Shown: one piece after another, positions 57,829 to 64,000 of the stretch
Position numbering within the stretch: position 1 is the stretch's first letter
How the letters are laid out: the number at the start of each line of letters is the position of its first letter
Assembly (NCBI GenBank): GCA_016185705.1
Contig: JACPMZ010000010.1
Location: 126,913 to 190,912, forward strand
Direction: 5' to 3'
From: Candidatus Woesearchaeota archaeon
Lineage (GTDB): Archaea; Nanobdellota; Nanobdellia; Woesearchaeales; UBA10216
Length of the DNA stretch: 64,000 bases
Translations under genes and position numbers: made by a program
Notes under the pieces: model-generated
Told to the model about the DNA's origin: nothing
The model's input: only the letters and a program-made list of their open reading frames with translations
Database searches by the model: none

Positions 57829-60800
57829 TTACTTCACCTCGGCCGTCACCGGCTCTTTCCGGACTGCTATCTTCTTTTCTTTCATTGCGTGATATACTGT
57901 GGTTAGCGTTCCGTCTGGCAGGGTTATTATGTCTGAGCCTTTTACCTGCACTTTTTCTCCGTTTACTTCAGTTTCGAAAAGTTTGTCTTTGTAGTCCTGG
58001 AAATCTGTTTTGGCTTCATCCGAGCTCAGTATCGGGTATCGTGACCCTGCCCTGTATATCGTAACGCCTTTGAGCCCGTTCTTCCATGCGTCCATGTATA
58101 TGCTTGATATTACTTCGGGATGTATGTCTTCCGGCAGGTTGATTGTTGAAGAGATGCTGTGGTCTATGTACTTTTGCCAAAGCCCCTGTATTTTGATGCG
58201 CTTCTCCGGGTTTATGTGGTGCGCTGTTCTGAAGAAGTGCTTTGGCAGGATTGCGACAAGCTCTTCAGATGATTCAGATTTCTGCGCTGTTTCCGACAGC
58301 CCGGTTTGCTGCAAATATGCATCTACGGTTGAGTGGAATACCTTGAATCTTTTGTTGCCGAACGACTCGGAGCGCCTTGTGTAGTAAAGCGCAAATATCG
58401 GCTCTATGCCGCCGCTTACTCCTATGAAGTTCTTTTCCCCTATATTGTATCCCAGAACTATGCTTGATATTGTGCCTGTTGGCGCTATTGAGAGTATGGC
58501 GATGTTTCTTAGCCCTTTGCTTCTGATGATTGCGCGAGTATCCCCGTCCAGTGCTTCCTGGAAGAACGCACCCCTGCTGTATTCTTCGTAGTTGAATATG
58601 GCTGACTGCCCTTTCTCCTCTGCAAGCTCTGCGCTTGCCATGTATGCTGTGTTTGCAATTACTCTGGCAACTTCTTCAAGTATTCCGATGCCTTCCTCAC
58701 TGTCATAGCCAATTCCGAGCTGGTTCAGCATGTCTGCTATGCCCATTACTCCTAAGCCCAGTCTCCTTGTTTCCAGCGCTGCTTTTCTCTGTTTTTCAAG
58801 CGGATTAAGCAGCTCGTTCCATATCACCACGCTGTCAAGGAATCTTGTTACCAGTGCAGTTGCCTCCCTCAAAGCTCCCCAGTTGATTTTCGCTTCTTTC
58901 GTGTAGCCGTCTATGACAAACCGCGACAGGTTAATTGAAGCCAGGTTGCATGCCCCGCCGTCTTCAAGAGGGACTTCTCCGCAATTATGCACGACTAAGC
59001 CGTTTGCTATGAATGAGTGTGTTTTAGGTTCTGTTATGTCCCACACTTCTTTTTTACCTACAAATTCCTTTGCTTTTACCTTATCAGCGAATGTTTCTTT
59101 GTAAAATTCAAACTGCTCAAGCAAATCCACTCTTTCTTTATGCCTTTGTTGAGCAAATATAATTCGACTGGTAAATTTAGGAATGTTTTCTTTGCTTATA
59201 TTAAGTTCGTAGTTTGTGCCAGATGTTCTGTACTTAATAATATCCCCTTTTTTATTTTCATATCGGAATGTCTTTGATTCTGTTGATCGGTCATAGAGCG
59301 TGCTCTTAATGCCAAGATTCAATAGAAGCAGCTGCACTTGCTTAATGAATTTCAAAGAACTTGAGTTTAATCTTATATAGTTTCTGCTTTTTGTTCCCAT
59401 GCCTATTGTTCCATCTGAAGAAAACAATCCTTCTAAGAAACCAACTACAGCTTCTTCTGTAGCCGTAAACAATGCTTCAGGCACTTCCCTTTCAACATTT
59501 GCATTTTTAACTCCTAATTTTTTAAAAAAGTCAATTACATACTTGCTGGAAGATCTTATTTGAACGCAGCCATTAGGATAATTTACCTCTCTTATTTCTC
59601 TGTTGCAATATTTTTCAAATATTGGTTGTATGATTTTCCTTGCTTCAAAATCTTGTTTCGCAAAAACAAGTCCAACTTTTTTATAAGAATCATTTAAGAA
59701 TCCGTCCCCGCATAGCCATCCAATTAATAGTCCCAATTCCCTGGTCCATTTTGTTGGCAGGTTTAGATTATAGGTTCTTCCATTTCTACCTATTATCCTA
59801 TTGTTTACTTCAATAGGCAGCTTAGAATCTCTGTTAAAGCTTCCCCTTCCCGATTGTATCAGTACTGAATCCTCTTCTGTTATTTCTGATAGTTCTTTCC
59901 ATCCTTGTTGTGTCAGCAACTTATGGTCTGGAGTGGTAACTATTTCGTATCCAGACACTGTTTCTAATTTATAGCAGTCCTTAAACCCAGTGATCATCCT
60001 GTTTGATGGCTCTACTAGTTCACAACCATACTGAACTGTTAACAGGTCTGAATCATAATTGTAAGTTCTTTTGTCAACAACTATCTTTTCAGCTTGTATA
60101 CTATCCACTCTTTCCAACCCTCTCGATGTGGATATTAAACTATCTGCAGAAACGCAAGGATTAGTGCTGAGTATCGGCTTTCCGACGTAGTTTGATGGCG
60201 AATACTTGGTCATTGTGCTCCAGAATATCAGCCCCGGCTCTGCTGTTTTGTAGTTTCCTTTCACAAATGAGTTCCATATTTCCCTTGCTTTCACCAGCCG
60301 CTTGATTTCTTTTGTTTGAGGGCTGTTGAAGTACAGCATGAAGTCTCCTGCCTTTTTGATTGCAAAATCATACTCGCTGACCTGGCTCTTCACCACAAGG
60401 TCGCCGAACATGTCTCTTGCTTCAGGGCTGTTCAGCTGTTCTTCTGTGACTGTTTTGGCATCGTTCTTTTCAAGGTATGAGTTGAGCTTTTCGATGCTGT
60501 CAAAGGATTCCATAAGCTGGTAGCGCTCTATTGGCTTGGAAGGTATGCCGTATGAGTAGTGGACTGAGCCGCCCTGCGCTACTCCCAGTCCTGAGACCTC
60601 GCGGTCCTTTCTGTAGAGAAGTATGTTGTCCTTGTGCTGGGCTTGCTCTTCAACTGCCTGCATGAACTCGTCAGACACCTTTATGCTTATGTTGGCAAAC
60701 CTTACCTGCGTGTTTTCCCTTACCTGCTGCTGGATTATGTCAAGCTGCTCGCGCGTAAAGTTTCCTGTCCATTTGCACTGCTCCACTATCTGGTTCGTCA

Positions 60801-61848
60801 CCCAGTTTGGAATGTTTTTTACATCAATAAACAGCGGACTGTCAGGGTGCTTGATGTCAATTGTCAGCATTAATGCGCCTCTCCTTCCGGACTGGCCTAT
60901 CAGCCCTGTTGTCAGCGAGAATATTTCCATGAACGAGACGCTGCCTGTTGAGCAGTCTGCTGCATTGTGCACGATTGAATCCTTCGGCCTTAAAACAGAA
61001 ATATCCACTCCTATGCCGCCTCCGTAAGAGTATGTTCTTGCGCATTCATACGCTGCTTTGTATATTGATTCTATGTTGTCATCCTCTATTATTGATACAA
61101 AGCAGTTTGCCATTGTTTTCAGCCGGTACAGGTCTCCGCCGCCTGCTATCACTCTCCCTCCCGGCAGGAACTGGCCTGCATATAAGCTCTGGTAGTAGTG
61201 CTCTGCCCATTCGCGCTGCTTTTCCTCTGTTGGCTCAACAGCAGCCATGAACGCAGCTAATCTTGCAAACGCGTCTTCCGGCTTTTTCTCTATGCGCTCG
61301 TTCTTCAAATCCTTGAGGTAGTATTTTTTTTCGTATATGTTCAGCGCAAGCTCATTGCTGTTCAGATAGTTCTTGTTTACAGGCAGCTTGCCTGCTTTCT
61401 GAAGCAGCTTGATGTGGAACAGCAGGTTTTTGTACGCTTCCAGCCGGTCATACCCTATTAATGATGCCAGTTTGCTTTTGTGCGCAAACATGTCCAGCAA
61501 CGCAGTTTTTTCATTGTCGCTTCCCTTTGCTGACTCAGCGGCTGCTGCCCGGAGCTCTGCCCTTTTGGCTCGGTAAAGAATGTATGCCTTGGCAGTTTTT
61601 GCATGCCCGTCTTTTATGAGCACTTCTTCAACTACGTTCTGCACATCCTCGACATTCGGTATTTTCTCGGTGAAGCGCTTTTCTATGATGTCAACAACCT
61701 TCTTGGACAGCTTTTCAGCAGTCTTTATGTCATCGCCGCCCATTGCCGCTGCTGCCTTGAAGATGGCTTTTGTTATCTTTTCTTCGTCAAAATCAGCGGT
61801 GCTGCCATCCCTCTTGATGATTTTTGCAATTTTCTGTTTGGATGCCGT
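57829..61848 (-). CDS. nrdJ: Adenosylcobalamin-dependent ribonucleotide reductase NrdJ with intein
   Basis: 1339 residues if read from ACG 61848; 1304 from the first ATG (61743). ATP-cone (KIIKRDGSTADFDEEKITKAIFKAAAA, in outline) lies before that ATG in the same frame, and AGGTGA sits 6 bp before the ACG, so ACG is the better start. Catalytic part: ANCFVSI (redox Cys), NP/CGE (radical Cys, interrupted by the intein), and GGACNLASINL (redox Cys). Without intein about 948 residues. The protein ends without the usual Cys-rich tail, which follows as a separate ORF. Reduces ribonucleotides to deoxyribonucleotides. Confidence 0.93.
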   Translation of the reverse strand, partial: TASKQKIAKIIKRDGSTADFDEEKITKAIFKAAAAMGGDDIKTAEKLSKKVVDIIEKRFTEKIPNVEDVQNVVEEVLIKDGHAKTAKAYILYRAKRAELRAAAAESAKGSDNEKTALLDMFAHKSKLASLIGYDRLEAYKNLLFHIKLLQKAGKLPVNKNYLNSNELALNIYEKKYYLKDLKNERIEKKPEDAFARLAAFMAAVEPTEEKQREWAEHYYQSLYAGQFLPGGRVIAGGGDLYRLKTMANCFVSIIEDDNIESIYKAAYECARTYSYGGGIGVDISVLRPKDSIVHNAADCSTGSVSFMEIFSLTTGLIGQSGRRGALMLTIDIKHPDSPLFIDVKNIPNWVTNQIVEQCKWTGNFTREQLDIIQQQVRENTQVRFANISIKVSDEFMQAVEEQAQHKDNILLYRKDREVSGLGVAQGGSVHYSYGIPSKPIERYQLMESFDSIEKLNSYLEKNDAKTVTEEQLNSPEARDMFGDLVVKSQVSEYDFAIKKAGDFMLYFNSPQTKEIKRLVKAREIWNSFVKGNYKTAEPGLIFWSTMTKYSPSNYVGKPILSTNPCVSADSLISTSRGLERVDSIQAEKIVVDKRTYNYDSDLLTVQYGCELVEPSNRMITGFKDCYKLETVSGYEIVTTPDHKLLTQQGWKELSEITEEDSVLIQSGRGSFNRDSKLPIEVNNRIIGRNGRTYNLNLPTKWTRELGLLIGWLCGDGFLNDSYKKVGLVFAKQDFEARKIIQPIFEKYCNREIREVNYPNGCVQIRSSSKYVIDFFKKLGVKNANVEREVPEALFTATEEAVVGFLEGLFSSDGTIGMGTKSRNYIRLNSSSLKFIKQVQLLLLNLGIKSTLYDRSTESKTFRYENKKGDIIKYRTSGTNYELNISKENIPKFTSRIIFAQQRHKERVDLLEQFEFYKETFADKVKAKEFVGKKEVWDITEPKTHSFIANGLVVHNCGEVPLEDGGACNLASINLSRFVIDGYTKEAKINWGALREATALVTRFLDSVVIWNELLNPLEKQRKAALETRRLGLGVMGIADMLNQLGIGYDSEEGIGILEEVARVIANTAYMASAELAEEKGQSAIFNYEEYSRGAFFQEALDGDTRAIIRSKGLRNIAILSIAPTGTISSIVLGYNIGEKNFIGVSGGIEPIFALYYTRRSESFGNKRFKVFHSTVDAYLQQTGLSETAQKSESSEELVAILPKHFFRTAHHINPEKRIKIQGLWQKYIDHSISSTINLPEDIHPEVISSIYMDAWKNGLKGVTIYRAGSRYPILSSDEAKTDFQDYKDKLFETEVNGEKVQVKGSDIITLPDGTLTTVYHAMKEKKIAVRKEPVTAEVK
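58984..60156 (-). other. Intein with LAGLIDADG endonuclease in NrdJ
   Basis: 391 residues from Cys (CVSADSLISTSRG) to His-Asn (VVHN), next extein residue Cys. Blocks A (start), B (ETVSGYEIVTTPDHKLLT), F and G (TEPKTHSFIANGLVVHN) are present, so self-splicing should work. Two LAGLIDADG-like helices, LGLLIGWLCGDGFL and VVGFLEGLFSSDGTI, keep their acidic residues, so the homing nuclease may be active. The DNA is visibly richer in A and T than the flanking extein. Insertion site is NP|CGE. Confidence 0.92.
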
Positions 61849-61868
61849 TTTTCTTCACCTTTGAGTCA

Positions 61869-61916
61869 ATACAACCTGTTGTGGCTCCTTTACCTTTAGA
61901 ACCCAATATCTTGTGG
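61869..61916. promoter_or_regulatory. Tandem NrdR-box-like operators of the reductase operon
   Basis: ACCCAATATCTTGTGG (61901-61916) matches the bacterial NrdR box ACACAATATATTGTGT at 13 of 16 positions and ATACAACCTGTTGTGG (61869-61884) at 11 of 16; they are 16 bp apart, the usual tandem spacing. A TATA-like box (61931-61944, CTTTAAATAG on the minus strand) puts the transcription start within the first box, so binding would block it. Confidence 0.65.
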
Positions 61917-62094
61917 TTTACTAACCAAGCAACTATTTAAAGATTTTGATGGTTAAAAATATAGGATTCGTAGATTGTTACCAAATATTTATCTGCCAAC
62001 ACAGCAGTTTCAGGACACACTTATGATTTTAACAACTACTTTTAGTTTTTTACTAAAAGGTTTTGGGAATCGGGCCATTGCAATCTCACGATTA

Positions 62095-62130
62095 TTTTTT
62101 CCTCCCCTAAATTGCGAGAGATGGAAAAAA
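62095..62130. repeat. Decayed palindromic element
   Basis: TTTTTTCC (62095-62102) / GGAAAAAA (62123-62130) around TCCCCTAAATTGCGAGAGAT. Same plan as the better members but with eroded core. Together with the nrdJ promoter it accounts for the 336-bp gap 61849-62184. Confidence 0.5.
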
Positions 62131-62184
62131 GAAGTGGAGAAGGATGGGGCTAAAAATGAGCGAATAATTTACAAAACTGCAGAG

Positions 62185-62642
62185 TTAGTCCTTCCACGCA
62201 ATCATTCCGATGATGACAATGTTTGCAATCGGAACCAGTGTCAGTAGTCCGTACCATCCGGGCTTCCCCCTTGCCTCAGCTATTTTCCACCAGAGCCATG
62301 TGTTTAATCCCATAAAAATTAGTGGCCCAATTAAAGGAACTACAGCCAGCAGAATTCCTGCAGTGACCCAGCCAGGAACTTTCCCTATCTGCGTCATTAA
62401 GTAAATGTTTGCTATTGGTATGAAAGCCAGCCATCCGTTTGGAGTGTTTGTTTTTTTGCTATGGTCATCAATGCAATGGATACGTAAATGTATGCTGCTA
62501 TTCCAACTATGATGATTGCTATCATAGCTGCTGCAAACGCAGCTAGGAATGCGCCTGTAGCGTCTCCCCCAACAGTATTCGCACTGGCAGCAGCAGCACT
62601 TAACAACATAGTCAGAAATGATATCGGAATTAGTTTGCTCAT
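62185..62642 (-). pseudogene. Frameshifted membrane protein gene (DUF5684-like)
   Basis: Two overlapping readings make one protein. From ATG 62642 a signal-like N-terminus and one helix run to SIALMTIAKK and then leave frame, ending at 62412. One base back, the frame continues TNTPNGWLAFIPIANIYLMTQIGK... to the stop at 62185, giving about 152 residues with four helices. The change happens at a run of seven A (62451-62457, read A-AAA-AAA-C), a classic slippery sequence, so it may be an indel, an assembly error or programmed -1 frameshifting. The GWLAFIPIAN and GWYGLLTLVPIAN repeats resemble DUF5684. Confidence 0.7.
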
Positions 62643-62658
62643 ACCATATAACTTTGAA

Positions 62659-64000
62659 TTAGCTGCTATTTAAAGTTTGTCTTTTTTCAGTCACAACCGG
62701 CCGCGAAAAAACATAAACATCCTTTATGCCAAGCTGCTGCGCAAATATCATTACAGCTTCTATTAACTGAGTTGCAATACCACTACTGCTAATTTTTATT
62801 TTCGCATCATATCCTATTTCGGGGTATTTCATGAGCATGTTGTAGCCTGCTGCGCGCTTGTCTTCCGGCCTGCTGTTCGGGATTATGCTTACCAGTTCAG
62901 CGCCTTTGTTAAAGCCGCCTTTTGGCTTTATGTGGAATTTGTATACAGGGTCGTTGTCTAACTGCTTTTTGACTTCTTCCTCGCTTACGCTGCGTTCTTT
63001 TATTGGCTGCGGCTTGTAGCTGCTGCTGCAGATGGATGTGCAGACTATTCTTCTGCCGTTGCTGTTGTGGCTGCTGAGAGTGTTGTTGGCAGTTATTTTT
63101 GCGTATGTTGTCTTTGATAAGCTTTTTTCATCCAAATCTGTCCTGATAAAAGTAACAAGCCCTCTGACGCAATTGTTGTCTGCTGCCACTATCACTATTC
63201 CGTTTTTCATTTGCTGCCTGAAAGTTCCAATGTCTGCTGACAGCGGCTGCCAGCAGTGGTTGTACAGCTTAAATGCCTGCTGCACATAGTCGGGATGGTA
63301 ATCTGTTAACCGGATGAATTTGTATTCGCTGCTTTCAGCCACTGAATCTATTGGCTCAAAGTGTAGGCCTTTCAGCAGCGCTCTCTGCACTTTGCCTGTT
63401 GATGTCAGCGGAATGTCTTTTGCTTCTATTGCTGCCATGTATCTTGGGGTTTCGTATCCTGACAGTTTTTCTGTGCCGCTGACCAGTTTGTTCTTAAGCT
63501 CTGCCGAGCTGTTTTTTTTCCAGCAGATTGCGGCAGCTACTTCTTCCCCGTATCTTTTGTCTGGAAAACCCACAGCATACACCTGCTCTATGTCAGCGCT
63601 TATCTGCTTCAGCTTGTCTTCAACTGCCGCCGGCGATATGTTTATTCCGCCTTTGATTATGATTTCTTTGGAGCGCCCTTTGAGAAAATAATATTTCTCC
63701 ATGTTGATTTCTTTGCAGTATCCTATGTCTCCTGTAAGAAAGTACCCGTTTCTGAACCCTTCGCTGCTGCCGATGTATGATTTCATCACCCCTGCGCTTT
63801 TTACTGCAAGCTCTCCTTCGCCCTTGTCATTCGCATCCATGATTTTTACTTCAATGCCCTTCAGTGGTTTGCCGATGCTGTTGCTTTCTATAAGCTGCTC
63901 ATACAATTTTTTGTCCAGGTCCAAAGGAACGCCCGTTACTCTGAGCGATGTTTCTGTCTGGCCGTATCCCTGATACACCGGAATTCCAAATTTTTGCATG
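62659..64000 (-). CDS. AMP-forming acyl-CoA-ligase-like enzyme fused to a GNAT-like domain, 5' end outside window
   Basis: 446 residues visible; the sequence begins inside the adenylate-forming domain (VYQGYGQTETS, motif A5), so the N-terminal half lies beyond the window. Later motifs: LTGDIGY, FLKGRSKEIIIKGGINISP (A8) and TSTGKVQRALL (A10 with catalytic Lys). About residues 225-446 are an added domain (FIRLTDYHPDYVQQAFKLYN...; GAELVSIIPNSRPEDKRAAGYN) resembling an N-acetyltransferase fold. Product and substrate unknown; a combined activation and transfer reaction is a guess. Confidence 0.8.
   Translation of the reverse strand, partial: MQKFGIPVYQGYGQTETSLRVTGVPLDLDKKLYEQLIESNSIGKPLKGIEVKIMDANDKGEGELAVKSAGVMKSYIGSSEGFRNGYFLTGDIGYCKEINMEKYYFLKGRSKEIIIKGGINISPAAVEDKLKQISADIEQVYAVGFPDKRYGEEVAAAICWKKNSSAELKNKLVSGTEKLSGYETPRYMAAIEAKDIPLTSTGKVQRALLKGLHFEPIDSVAESSEYKFIRLTDYHPDYVQQAFKLYNHCWQPLSADIGTFRQQMKNGIVIVAADNNCVRGLVTFIRTDLDEKSLSKTTYAKITANNTLSSHNSNGRRIVCTSICSSSYKPQPIKERSVSEEEVKKQLDNDPVYKFHIKPKGGFNKGAELVSIIPNSRPEDKRAAGYNMLMKYPEIGYDAKIKISSSGIATQLIEAVMIFAQQLGIKDVYVFSRPVVTEKRQTLNSS

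Overview
The window comes from an archaeon. Its information machinery is archaeal: PolD small and large subunits, MCM, Orc1/Cdc6, TBP, aIF2 beta, TFS, the CCA-adding enzyme, Rpo3 and Rpo10, aNAC, HerA, a split transketolase and a 7S SRP RNA. Promoters look archaeal too: an AT-rich TATA box lies about 25 bp upstream of many start codons that lack a leader. Several enzymes are instead of bacterial type (AspRS with a GAD insert, LeuRS, GatA, class I GAPDH, NrdR), and many small membrane proteins are unrecognised. That mix suggests a DPANN lineage, perhaps Woesearchaeota-like; the placement is inference.

Layout. 1-4750: a plus-strand run of single-span, secreted, cysteine-containing proteins whose N-termini resemble class III (prepilin-like) signal peptides. 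4747-8774: small membrane proteins, an NMD3-like protein without its zinc domain, signal peptidase I, TFS and a large coiled-coil membrane protein. 8826-14257: pgk, gatA, aspS and gap. 14393-17554: COG2426 membrane protein, CCA-adding enzyme, TrmB regulator. 17600-28072: a replication and initiation island (ORB-like repeats, orc1/cdc6, PolD DP1 and DP2, DUF424, aIF2 beta, MCM, TBP, another ORB-like site). 28245-34389: a toxin-antitoxin pair, a SAMP-like protein, an ITPase, a GatC-like protein, HerA, MgtC and TopA. 34428-37889: trpS, trpG, trpE and a winged-helix gene. 38163-46016: AbrB-VapC, transketolase halves, a DUF54 protein, a presenilin-like protease, SRP RNA, NAD kinase, LeuRS. 46254-52684: Sec61 beta, aNAC, a second toxin-antitoxin pair, an AT-rich methyltransferase gene, then the ribosomal protein/RNA polymerase operon with an intron-containing tRNA-Leu. 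52832-56613: PhoU-like and Lrp-like regulators, VapBC, dUTPase and a helical protein. 56628-61916: a B12-dependent ribonucleotide reductase operon. 62185-64000: a frameshifted membrane gene and the 3' part of an acyl-CoA-ligase-like/GNAT fusion.

The most striking part is the reductase operon. NrdJ carries a 391-residue intein placed exactly before the catalytic cysteine of the NPCGE motif. Its cysteine-rich tail is cut off by an in-frame TAA immediately followed by ATG. Its ATP-cone can only be translated in full from an ACG codon. The operon also encodes the cobalamin adenosyltransferase that would make its cofactor and the repressor NrdR, and two NrdR-box-like sites 16 bp apart lie at the predicted transcription start. 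dUTPase sits about 1.2 kb beyond nrdR, so dNTP supply genes are grouped.

The intergenic DNA is unusually structured. A 140-bp element with inverted ends occurs three times, two copies flanked by perfect 9-bp target duplications. About ten other gaps hold nested palindromes of the same architecture, with a conserved C-run/TTAATTTT/G-run core but different, still complementary, arms. A separate structured repeat occurs three times, and three short tandem duplications each sit on a gene start.
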